From NCBI GenBank assembly GCA_963744875.1, contig CAVUVQ010000048.1, positions 310,001-374,000 on the forward strand: a DNA stretch of 64,000 nt, written 5' to 3'. A model generated the notes under the pieces. It did not search any database and was not told where the DNA came from. It worked only from the letters and a program-made list of their open reading frames with translations. Origin of the DNA: JACDAE01 sp963744875. GTDB lineage: Bacteria; Chloroflexota; Ktedonobacteria; Ktedonobacterales; Ktedonobacteraceae. A program made the position numbers and the translations under genes. Below are positions 8,930 through 17,526 of this stretch, in pieces. Numbering within the stretch: position 1 is the first letter of the stretch; every line of letters begins with the position of its first letter.

Positions 8930-10819
8930 ATGACCAGTATCGCCGATGGAGCAGTGATCATCCAGACCTCTTCGGAAGTCCGTTCCCTCGACGCCTTCCT
9001 GGTTTGGCGAGGTGACGCTGCTCGTCAGGTATCTTCGCAAGCACGATGTCCTGACCAAGATCAGTGAGCGTGTGCGCTTTGCGCGGCGGCGTTTCGGACA
9101 CTACGAGGTGATCGATTTTCTCGCGGTCCTCTTCGGCTACGCCATCAGCGGCGAACGGACCCTGGAAGCGTTTTACGAGCGGCTCCAGCCCTTTGCCGTT
9201 CCTTTCATGGCCTTGTTTGAGCGTGACCAGTTCCCCTCCCGCTCGGCCCTCTCACGCTTTTTGGCGGCGCTGACCGAGGCGCCTGTTGAAGCCCTGCGCA
9301 CGCTCTTTCTCGACGATTTGCTGAGTCGTCCGCTCGTGCCGGAGAAGCAAACCGGGGATCTGGTGGATCGAGCAGGAAATGCCTGGATGGTCTTTGACAT
9401 TGATGGCACACGTGAGGCGGCCCGTCAGCGTGCCTTACCCCAGACGGAAGAACTGCCCCCTCCTTTTCGCCGGTTGGATGACGTCTGTGCTCCTGGCTAC
9501 GGGGGCGCAAGCGCGGGCAAGTGGTGCGTACTCGCACCGTCGTCAGTCAGGCCCACAGCTTCCAGTGGCTCGGCAGTTTTGGCAACCGAGGCAACGGACG
9601 CTACCGAGAGGAACTGCGGCCGGCGCTCGCCGCCATCACGCGATACCTCACGGCGCACCAGCTTCCTCGGAGCGCGCCCTGCTGCGGCTTGACGGAGAAT
9701 ATGGCACTGGGGCCGTGCTCTCCGATCTGGCTGGCTTCGTCTTTGTGACGCGTGGCAAAGAATACACAGTGCTCGATCATCCGCTCGTGCAGGCACGCTT
9801 GCACCTGCCCCCCGATCAGTTCCAGCAACGCCCAGAAAGCCAGACGGTGCGCAGCCTCTACGATTGCCCTGAGTGCCGGTGGGACCCAGGGGATGCGTGC
9901 CGTGTGATGGTAGCTACCCATCCTGCCGGCAAGAAGAAGAGCCCGGTTGGGGTCACGCGAGGGGACATCGTCTACGAACTCTTCTTCACCGCCCTGCCGC
10001 AACAGACGTTCACGGCCTCCGATGTCGTCGAGCTGTATCTCCATCGCGGTGCCTTTGAGCCTGCGCTCTCAGATGAAGACCAGGAGCATGACCCGGACCG
10101 CTGGTGCTCTCACTCGGCCTGGGGGCAAGAGTGCTGGCAGGTGGTGTCGCAATGGGTCTGGAACCTGCGCCTAGAACTGGGGCATCAGTTGCAGCCTGAT
10201 CCCGTGCGCATCACCGAGTTTGCTCCTGCGCTCCCACCTCCTTCACCGCACACGGCTCCCGCCTCGGGCTATGCTCCCCCTCACGTGGGCTTGTCCTGGA
10301 AAGTCGGTCGCTTCTCTGGCCAGGACTTTGCTCTCCAGCCCGATGGGACACTGCGTTGTCCCGCTGACCAGAAACTATCCCCCATGAGCAGCGCAGAGAA
10401 GCCGATGGAAGCCTGCGCGTCGTGTATGGAGCCAGCATCCGCAGTTGCCGTCCCTGTCCGCTGCGCGAACAATGTCAATGGCAGGGCAGCGCCACCGCCA
10501 AGCCGCGCCAGGTCAGCGTGCTGCTGCATCCCACTGGGTGTCGGAACTGCTCCGCTGCTCTGGCGGGATTGGAGTCGTAGGCAGCATCGACGGGCATGCA
10601 TGCAGTTCTTACATGGTCAACGGGTTGACGTGCACCTGGAGACAGACCCCCCGCACCAGAAAGCCGCGTCTCCCCCCGATGCTTTCCCGTGCGCAGCGAG
10701 CCCCTACGGCTCTCGTGGGCTGAGCGATGGCCTGCAATGCCTGTGCCTCAACGGCTGCTCGGTGCACGATCACGCTGTTCGGGGTGCCAGAAGGTTTTGC
10801 AGCTTTGCTCGGCTCTTGA
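8930..10819 (+). pseudogene. DDE transposase (unnamed family), multiple frameshifts
   Basis: ATG 8930 opens MTSIADGAVIIQTSSEV; the frame shifts near 9005 into LLVRYLRKHDVLTKI. Later pieces in other frames give AWMVFDIDGTREAARQR (first Asp), LLRLDGEYGTGAVL (second Asp), HRGAFEPALSDEDQEHDPDRW (probable Glu), PDGTLRCPADQKL and a natural end LFGVPEGFAALLGS at TGA 10819. At least five frame changes are needed, so it is dead or the assembly is poor here. Restored, it is about 620 aa. A second, shorter remnant of the same family lies at 14270-15010. Terminal repeats were not found. Confidence 0.7.
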
Positions 10820-11047
10820 CAGCTTAACACGCGATCTGTCGCTGCTAGGTACTTTTTCTATTCTTCCTCCTTCTTCTGAGCATACGCTTCCGTTCTGAGG
10901 AGACGAAAGCTCCTCACTCGGCGATGAGAGCTTCAACAGGCTCGTTGCGTGCTTCATAGGCTTATGGTATGCTTCTCCTTGTGAGGAGAAGTCATGACTG
11001 GGACATATACGGCATACAATGCCTAACTGAAAATGAAAGAGGACAGG

Positions 11048-11330
11048 ATGATTGCTCGTCTGAAGTTTCTGGGGCCTGAGCACCAGGGACGTTTCTCTCC
11101 GCCATTCCCTGGATATCACCCAGCAGTTCATATCCATGGAGAATATACCTCTTGTTCTCTTTTCCCTGTTTGATGAATTGATACACATGTTTGCCTTCAA
11201 TCAGGAGTATGAGGTCGTTTTACATTTGACGTTTCCAGATAGATATGCTCACCACCTTCACCCCGGTGATACGCTCGAATTCTATGAAGGGACAAAGAAA
11301 GTCGCGCAAGGCATCCTCCTCAGTTTGTAG
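11048..11330 (+). pseudogene. Small EF-Tu domain III-like protein, one frameshift
   Basis: From ATG 11048 (AGAGGA just upstream): MIARLKFLGPEHQGRFSPPF, then GYHPAVHIHGEYTSCSLFP; removing one base near 11165 continues into FDELIHMFAFNQEYEVVLHL and ends GTKKVAQGILLSL. The pattern (sheet start, GR, GY-P, and a final basic G-G strand) is like the C-terminal beta-barrel of EF-Tu (EGGR...GYRPQF...GGRTVGAG), but here it stands alone at about 93 aa. Function unknown. A 64-aa frame at 11136 is only its 3' part. Confidence 0.55.
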
Positions 11331-11484
11331 CCATGTGCCTTGGCGCCAGGGAAAAGAAATGGTCTGACACTCGTTGCGCATCCCGTGGGAAATCAATGTC
11401 ATGAACATGAAAACTGAGCCTCACCCGATTTGATAGAGTCCCCAAAGCTGAGATATACTCGATCAAATCAGGAAAGGGATCACT

Positions 11485-11780
11485 ATGGCAAAGGTTCAAA
11501 AAGTCTACACGCGAGAATTCAAAGAGGAAGCCGTGCGACTGGCCCAAACAGTGGCAAGCCCATCGCACAGGTTGCCCGAGAGCTGGGCATCTCAGATACC
11601 TCCATTCACCAATGGCGCAAGGAATTGGCAGAGCACGGCAAAGAAGCGTTTCCAGGCAGAGGACACCAAACGCCGTTAGAGGAGGAAAATCGCCGCCTCA
11701 AACGCGAACTGGAAAGAGTGCAGCAGGAGCGCGATATACTAAAAAAAGTAGTGAGCATCTTTTCACGGGAATCCAAATGA
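11485..11780 (+). pseudogene. IS3 orfA (helix-turn-helix protein), one frameshift
   Basis: ATG 11485 gives MAKVQKVYTREFKEEAVRLA. After one missing base near 11547 it continues GKPIAQVARELGISDTSIHQ (helix-turn-helix), then a leucine-zipper-like LEEENRRLKRELERVQQERD, ending FSRESK. This is the standard orfA of IS3 elements. Its stop overlaps the orfB start (ATGA at 11777). Confidence 0.75.
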
Positions 11781-12706
11781 AATATCAGTTTATCGAACAA
11801 CACAAGCAGGAATTTCCTATCGTGGTCATGTGCCACGTGCTTGGAGTCTCGGAAAGTGGCTTGTATGCCTGGCGCAAGCGTCCTGCCTGTCGGCGCAAAC
11901 GAGAAGATGCTCAACTCACCCAGGAGATTCGAGCAGGTATTTGCCACCCATCGAGGCAGATATGGCAGCCCACGCATCCATCGTGAGTCTGCAAGGATCA
12001 GGGGCGAAGCATCTCCCGCAAACGGGTGGCCAGGCTGATGCGTGAGGCAGAGCTGTATGCCAAGCGCAAACGGCGGCGGGTGCTGACCACCAGACGAGAC
12101 GCTACCCATCCGGTCGCTCCCAATATCTTAAATCGGGAATTTACGGCAACAGAACCGAACAAAAAATGGGTGACGCGATATCACCTATATTCCCACGACG
12201 ACAAGGATGGCTCTACTTGGCGGTGATCCTGGATCTGTATTCGCGAGCGGTGGTGGGATGGTCCATGTCGGCCTGCTGCGATGAGAACTGGCGGAAAACG
12301 CTTTGCAGATGGCGCTGGCTCGTCGCCGTCCTCAGAGCGGGACTGTTGCATCACAGTGATCGAGGCTGCCAATACACCAGCCGAGCGTATCGCCACCAGC
12401 TTGAGCAGTTGGGAGCGATCGTCAGTATGTCACGTAAAGGCAATTGTTGGGATAATGCTGCGATGGAGTCGTTCTTCGGCTCTCTCAAAGAGGAATGTGT
12501 AGGCAACCAGGTCTACTCCTCTCATGAGCAGGCCAAGCAGGCGCTATTTCACGTACCTGGAAGTGTACTACAATCGCATTCGACGGCATTCGACGCTTGG
12601 ATACGTGAGTCCACTTGTCTATGAGCAGATGGGAAAGCAAAGGTTGAAAGAAACGTTTGACGTAAAACGTTTCTTCTATTATAATAAAAACGTTAACGTT
12701 ACATGA
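11777..12706 (+). pseudogene. IS3 orfB transposase (rve integrase core), several frameshifts
   Basis: Starts MKYQFIEQHKQEFPIVVMCH, with HTH_21-type text HRGRYGSPRIHRES, then in changing frames RVARLMREAELYAKRKRR, KKWVT(D), LYLAVILDLYSRAVVGWSM, LLHHSDRGCQYTSRAY (second Asp), SRKGNCWDNAAMESFFGSLK (catalytic Glu) and the end region YYNRIRRHSTLGYVSPLVYE. At least four shifts break it. The family is certain; activity is lost unless the shifts are assembly errors. Confidence 0.8.
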
Positions 12707-12760
12707 CGTAGAAACGTTTTCCATTCGTCCTCAGCTCCAACCGTCTAGGAGACTCTACGA

Positions 12761-13713
12761 AAACGGGGCAAGCTCAGTTTGGGGCACGATCACCACGAAG
12801 TCGTCAGCACTCAAACGAAAAAGCATGTCGGAGAAGTTGGCCTCGCGGAGCAAGGTGGCGAGAGCACACAGGATTTCATCGCCGCGCAGATGTCCCTGTT
12901 CATCATTGATGACCGTGAACTTGTCGATATCAAGCATGGCGAGCGTGAGCGGTTCACCGTTGCGCTGAGCCTCTTCCAGGGTACGAGCAAGGTGTTCCTG
13001 AAAAGCAGAATGATTGCTCAAGCCAGTAAGGGTGTCGGTGAACGCGATGCGCTCGTATCGAGCGATTTCGGCCAGGGCCGCCTCATCAAATTTCTTGCAA
13101 TAACTCCTCTGCACAGAGAAGGTGATCCAGATGAGCAGCAGGCCAATGACGAGCGTGATGGGGACTCCCAGCAGGATCATTTGTTGGATCCAGTTGAGCT
13201 GTACCAATTGCTGTTCGGAGATGGCCTGCTGTCTTTTCGTCTCTTGAGTGAGTTCCCGCTCGATTTGATTGAAGACAGGGGTGACTTCGGTAGAACTGAT
13301 GACGCGTGCACGTGTGACCTCTCGGGCATCAATCGCGGCAAATAACTGCTTCGTGGAGGACAAATAGCCTGCTTGCTCTGCCAGGACGTGCTGGCTAATA
13401 CTGTCATCACCGATATCGAATCCTGCTGCAGTATTTGAATAAGCGCTGAAAGGGTGGTTGCATTCGCGTGATGTTCTTGACGCAGAGCGATACTGGGTGT
13501 CAGTTCGTATTGATATTGAAGTGTTTCCTCTTGGGCAAGGACGTAAAGCATCTGTTGGTAGGTGCTGCTCTCAGAGGTCGATGTTTCCACGGCACTCACC
13601 GCCTGTCGAACACAGAGGGTTGCCCAGATCGAAAAGACGACCAGGCACAGGAGCGCCATAAGTCCCATAAGATTGGTAATGATACTGACGAGGTGGGTGC
13701 GTTTCAGTTTCAT
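12761..13713 (-). pseudogene. Membrane GGDEF-domain protein, truncated by IS3 and frameshifted
   Basis: Minus strand from ATG 13713. An N-terminal membrane helix (about residues 9-32) is followed by a periplasmic four-helix-type sensor, a frame change near 13420, a second membrane helix (GVPITLVIGLLLIWITF), and a GGDEF domain starting FTDTLTGLSNHSAFQEHL with MLDIDKFTVIND. The signature loop reads RLSADDF instead of RLGGDEF, so diguanylate cyclase activity was probably already lost. The reading stops inside the domain at the IS3 right end (12760). The missing tail was not found beyond the IS left end. Confidence 0.75.
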
Positions 13714-14269
13714 AAGAACGTCTCAATTCTTCCAAGTCGATGGTCAAAGCACAATCTATACATGGGTATCTTATCGGCTGAAGTGAGTTGCACTTTAACT
13801 GAGGGATGACGAAGGTCCTGGCAAAAATGTACATGAGTGTCTGTAGTGTACAAATTTGCCGCTCCCACGAAAATTGGTGAAATGAATGTCACCACTGGCC
13901 CGTTCGAACGAGCGAAAATGCCCATCAGATGATGTCCTGCAATCTCGTGGAAAGAAGAGAAAATCAGAACGCACGTTCTTCCTGACTGATTTATCCATGC
14001 GTTATCCACATGTTATCCACACTCTGTCGGTGTGAGTAGTTTCTCAATTTGAGGTATCCCTGCAACGACTACTCTGTTGATCTTCGTGATGGGAAATGGC
14101 CCACGGGGTGCGCAACGAGGTAACTAAAGAAAGATGAAGGCAGAAACCCTCATCGGCCTTGCCTCAGAACAAAAGTCGAGAAGAGCACTGATAATCGAAT
14201 TGGAACAATGCAAAAAAGGCGGTCAAGCCAGACGACATCGAGGCAAGAAATAAAGCCTGTGGCGATGGG
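13714..14269. other. Non-coding stretch holding DnaA-type boxes
   Basis: No supported gene. The main content is the phased DnaA-box cluster listed separately at 13991-14021. No AT-rich unwinding region or long inverted repeat is visible beside it. Confidence 0.4.
13991..14021 (+). promoter_or_regulatory. Three DnaA-box-like 9-mers with 11-bp phasing
   Basis: TTATCCATG (13991), TTATCCACA (14002) and TTATCCACA (14013) follow each other at exactly 11-bp intervals. The last two are perfect matches to the consensus DnaA box TTATCCACA; the first matches at seven of nine bases. One-turn spacing would place three DnaA molecules on one face of the helix. It may be a DnaA-regulated site, a titration site, or part of an old plasmid or element origin. 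The boxes are seen; the role is inferred. Confidence 0.5.
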
Positions 14270-15010
14270 TTAGGCGGTGGCGAGGAGATCAAAGCCAAAG
14301 GAGGAGGCAAAAGTGGCAGGCAGTCCGTGAAGCGTGATGAAAAGTCGGGAGAATTTGATGACGAGCATTGCGCGCCAGAGCGTTCTCCCAGGACAGACGC
14401 CAATGCGACGCTCTGCACGGGTTAAGACCACCCCAGAGGACATCGTGGTGGATGAGCGCATAGGCATGGCGACGCTTTCCGTTAAGCTTACCGTTTCGCT
14501 GCGGATCACTTTCAACCATCTTCGCCGGAGAGCGCATCGGGGCCAGTCTTTCCAGAGAACTGGAGCACGAGGCGGTACAACAGGCGCATCGGAGTGAGCA
14601 GAGGAGAGATCTGGAGGTGAAGGTTCAAGCGGCCAGAACACTGCACTGACTTGTCGTGGCTTGATCGTCGTGCTGCTTTCTTGACACTGTGCACACAAGG
14701 GACACGTGCGGCAATGGCCGATACGAGCGGCGTACAGTACCCGTAGGGAGCCATTGCGCTCGGTACGCCGCTCTTGAGGATAGAGAGGATGGTTGGCAGG
14801 GCAAAGCAGTGTGCCGTCGTGCTGCGGAGTAAAAGCGGAACCAGGAAAACCTCCTGTAAACGAAGGACGAGCCCATTGAGGAGGTCCATAGCTGACCGGA
14901 GGCGTAGGTGCTTCCGCTGGTTCAGGCTCATCAGTTGGGACAGATTGAACCTCAAGGGCCGGAGCAAATTCGGTGGTGCACAGCGAAGTTTCAGAGAGCC
15001 GTTGCTGTCA
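14270..15010 (-). pseudogene. C-terminal remnant of the same transposase family as 8930-10819
   Basis: On the minus strand, across frames, one reads TEFAPALEVQSVPTDEPEP, YGPPQWARPSFTGGFPG, DGTLLCPANHPLYPQERR, NGSLRVLYAARIGHCRTCPL, IKPRQVSAVFWPLEP, a TRAER motif and a final ITLHGLPATFASSFGFDLL. The element at 8930 has the corresponding TEFAPALP, PPHVGLSWKVGRFSGQDF, DGTLRCPADQKL, RPCPLREQC and LFGVPEGFAALLG. Only about the last third survives and it is frameshifted. Confidence 0.6.
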
Positions 15011-15825
15011 ATCTCTCTTCGCTTCTCGATGTTCATCCCAGTGAAGATTTGTTCGCTCGAATCCAGGTTTGTTCACAAACTTCCGAAACATTCGCTCACA
15101 TCCCGCTTTTTTGTCTTGTTTTCTAGTATGCTTGAAAAGACAGAGGTTCACGGTGATGGGAGAGGACGAACAGCTCATTCATCGGTGGATCGAATACCCA
15201 CGATGGAGATGGTATTCGATGCTCCCACTCCTTCTCTGCTTCACAGGAAAAGATGGACACAGGCAGGATACGCTATCTTGCTTGATCTGGTTCAGGAGGT
15301 TTCTATGGATTCTCGATTTGGATACGAACATGCGGTCCCTGGTATGTGCATATGCCTGTTTGGTATTGCATTCGTCTTTTTCATCATGTCATTTCAGGCC
15401 CAGGCTGCCCTGGGTCCAAAACGCCCGGTGCAGCAGCCCCTTGAGCCCCTGCAACGATCTCCACCCACCTCCAATTGATGCTACGACACGGCCATCGTGA
15501 ACCATGGCACCTACTACCTTGCCGACAATGATCGTGCAGGCATCAATATCATTCGAGGCAGGAAGGTCCCTACCTATCGTGGGATCATCGGCAAGGATCA
15601 ATTTACAGGGATTGGAGGCTGCAAGTCGGGCAAGTATGATCGCAATGGACCGACCTTGACAGTCGTCAATCAGCACCTCTCCTTTGATCAAATTGGTCAG
15701 CTGGTATCCTGCTGCCAAACCAGTTTGGTGAAAACGCGGTTCTATCGAGCGTATCTACTCCTACGCCGAGTCCTCTAAGATCGTCCATTGTCGTGAAAAA
15801 GAGAAGGAAAGAAGAGAGAGGTGTT
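15011..15825. other. No confident gene; one weak minus-strand frame
   Basis: A 109-codon minus-strand frame (15389-15718) reads like real protein in places (KLILADDPTIGRDLPASND, IIVGKVVGAMVHDGRVVAS), but it has no recognised domain and no good start site. A plus-strand frame over the same DNA is a shadow. It may be a fragment of a phage-type or surface protein. Frames at 14774-15500 show no family features. Confidence 0.3.
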
Positions 15826-16193
15826 ATGATGAACCAAAGAACGTATGTGGGAATGATATGGGACGATGCATAGCACCGTATTGAAGTGAATGGATATAAA
15901 CTGAGCCTCTCACCAACACAATATCGCATTATGCGTGTGTTCTCTGAATCCATCTCTTCAAATGTTCTTTTTTCAGATGAAATCGCGCTTCTTTCCTATC
16001 GATCTCATCGCAAATTAGAATCTGAAACAGGGCTTCCCGTAGACTTCTCGTAAAGCATATTAGTAACATTAACGCTCGTATTGTTGCATTAGAATTGCAA
16101 CTCTGCTCCTTTCAAGAAGGATATATTCTCACCTTATCTTCGAGTTCAGTACAAAAAGTGCAACCATTTGGACAAGAAAGGAATATCCAATGA
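15826..16193 (+). pseudogene. Winged-helix DNA-binding protein (OmpR/PhoB C-terminal type), broken
   Basis: Starts MMNQRTYVGMIWDDA, then a TAG at 15871, then IEVNGYKLSLSPTQYRIMRV, matching the V-x-G-x-x-L-x-LS-x-x-E/Q-Y-x-(I/L)-L start of the Trans_reg_C winged helix. After one frame change near 16050 it continues VKHISNINARIVALELQL and the wing EGYILTL, ending at TGA 16193. It is a stand-alone effector domain of about 120 aa without a receiver. It overlaps the next ATG by four bases, suggesting coupled translation with the small genes downstream. Confidence 0.55.
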
Positions 16194-16369
16194 CGTTGAG
16201 AAAAAAAATCGCTCTTTCATGTCGAGAGGGCAATAATCATAAACGCTGCTCTTTTGTCTGTCATGATTGTGAACTAGAAGGCTCTGTCTCTCCATCGTAT
16301 TCTCGGGAAGGGGTATTTGGCCACCAGTTCTCTTCCTTCATCCTAGAATTTGGAGGTCTCGTGTTATGA
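16190..16369 (+). CDS. Small Cys-rich protein, 59 aa
   Basis: Starts at ATG 16190 inside the ATGA shared with the preceding frame and ends at TGA 16369, inside the ATGA shared with the following frame. The sequence has four cysteines in a C-x9-C-x3-C-x2-C arrangement (SCREGNNHKRCSFVCHDC), which could form a zinc knuckle. Not recognised. The double ATGA coupling argues that it is translated as part of the small-gene run leading to the replication-relaxation protein. Confidence 0.45.
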   Translation: MTLRKKIALSCREGNNHKRCSFVCHDCELEGSVSPSYSREGVFGHQFSSFILEFGGLVL

Positions 16370-16548
16370 GAACAAAACAATTAAATGTCTGGATATCAGA
16401 AGGCTTGGGGGATTATATCACACGGCGAGCCGACGATCAAAAGCATCCCATGAATGCCATTATTGCGGATCTGATCAAAGACGACATTGTGAAGCGAAAC
16501 GAACAGTTTATCTTCATGAAGCTGCCTATTAAGATGCTTCGGAGGTGA
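16366..16548 (+). CDS. Small ribbon-helix-helix (CopG-like) protein
   Basis: 60 aa: RTKQLNVWISEGLGDYITRR, then DDQKHPMNAIIADLIKDDIV. The beta strand (QLNVWIS) followed by two helices with the N-terminal helix ending in an Ala/Asn turn is the arrangement of CopG/Arc-type DNA-binding proteins. It lies 4 bp before the replication-relaxation gene (16553) and is probably its regulator or partner in one operon. Confidence 0.6.
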   Translation: MRTKQLNVWISEGLGDYITRRADDQKHPMNAIIADLIKDDIVKRNEQFIFMKLPIKMLRR

Positions 16549-16552
16549 TCTA

Positions 16553-17455
16553 ATGGCAGTCGCAAAATCTGATGATCTACTTTTCCTCACGCCGGTGTAT
16601 GCACGGCTATTATATGGCTCGCCAGCAATGCCTATCGGGTTATATCATCTGTACAAAGCCAGTGCTGCGCAGCTTACACGGCTGCACCATGCTGGTAAGT
16701 CGGAGAAGCTCACGAAAAAGAGGTTGAGGACACTGGCCGACCACGACTATGTATCGTTCGATGAAAGGCCGACCGCCGAGTATCGTTCGCCGTATTACTA
16801 TGTGCTAAGTAACAGGGCCATCGAACAGGCTCGGAGCTTAGGGATGACAGTAAGCAGTTCATACCAGCCAAGTAAGGAAATAGGGCAGAATTACCTGCAC
16901 TTACTCCACCATTTAGGCGTCAATGATGTACTCATCTCGGCAGCTATACTCAAACGGCAAGCACCAGAGTATAACCTGGAACACTTCTTACTGTCGCGTG
17001 ATCTTGCCCATGAGCCGTTCAATGCCTTGTGGCGTGATAAGCCGTATGGGACAGTGCCAGACTTGTTCCTCGATTTCCGTGAAGCACTCCAAGATGGCAG
17101 GCAACGCCGCACGCCAATTCTTATCGAGCATGATAAGGGTACAGAATCAGAAGAGGTGATATGCCAGAAAATCCACGCCTACAGCGCCATGATCACGTCT
17201 GGCTGGCACAAGACGCGCTATGGGGTAAACTCAATCACCATCACCTTCACGACCTTTGAAGGCGAGCGGCGACGCGACAAGCTGCGCGAATGGGCACGGC
17301 AGGAACTGCATGGCCAGGATAGAACGCTGGTGTCGAGCTTCCTGTTCACCACTCAGCAACAGTCACCTGACCCAACGCATCTGTGGCTCAACCCGTGTTG
17401 GTACACGCCATATATGGACGACAAGCCAGTGGCGATATTGGCGCAAAAGGGATAA
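16553..17455 (+). CDS. Replication-relaxation family protein (Replic_Relax)
   Basis: 300 aa. The N-terminal winged-helix region (TRLHHAGKSEKLTKKRLRTL, DHDYVSF, then RSPYYYVLSNRAIEQ) is followed by the characteristic HHLGVNDVLISAAI and a domain with VPDLFLDF and ILIEHDKGTES, the acidic D...E-D/K pattern of the family, which resembles a nuclease-fold core. Members are found on plasmids, conjugative elements and phages, beside mobilisation or TraG/FtsK-like genes; their role is thought to be in replication or relaxosome function. No such partners are in this window, so this may be a remnant of an integrated element. Confidence 0.75.
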   Translation: MAVAKSDDLLFLTPVYARLLYGSPAMPIGLYHLYKASAAQLTRLHHAGKSEKLTKKRLRTLADHDYVSFDERPTAEYRSPYYYVLSNRAIEQARSLGMTVSSSYQPSKEIGQNYLHLLHHLGVNDVLISAAILKRQAPEYNLEHFLLSRDLAHEPFNALWRDKPYGTVPDLFLDFREALQDGRQRRTPILIEHDKGTESEEVICQKIHAYSAMITSGWHKTRYGVNSITITFTTFEGERRRDKLREWARQELHGQDRTLVSSFLFTTQQQSPDPTHLWLNPCWYTPYMDDKPVAILAQKG

Positions 17456-17470
17456 AGAGCCATAAAAAAT

Positions 17471-17521
17471 ATAGCCAGTAGAGTACGTATTCCTATCGAA
17501 CGTCCCCTACTGGCTATTTTG
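17471..17521. terminator. Bidirectional intrinsic terminator
   Basis: An 11-bp perfect stem (17471-17481 with 17507-17517, ATAGCCAGTAG) is flanked by AAAAAAT on the left and TTTTGT on the right, so it can end the plus-strand replication-relaxation transcript and the minus-strand formate dehydrogenase operon, whose last stop is at 17527. Confidence 0.75.
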
Positions 17522-17526
17522 TCTGA

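Larger units (their letters stand above)
11431..12760. mobile_element. IS3-family element (IS150-like), degenerate
   Basis: Two overlapping orfs (orfA, orfB) lie between imperfect ends: left TGATAGAGTCCCC at 11431 and right GGAGACTCTACGA ending at 12760, sharing TAGAGTC(C/T)CC. Length is about 1.33 kb. It has inserted at the 3' end of a GGDEF gene. No short target duplication is obvious. Both orfs are frameshifted, so it is probably immobile alone. Confidence 0.75.

Noticed and set aside
12779..13345. 188-codon plus-strand frame
   Set aside because: Antisense shadow of the GGDEF gene.
13991..14021. Chromosomal origin of replication
   Set aside because: Three DnaA boxes alone are not enough; no AT-rich unwinding element and no dnaA, dnaN or gyrB nearby.
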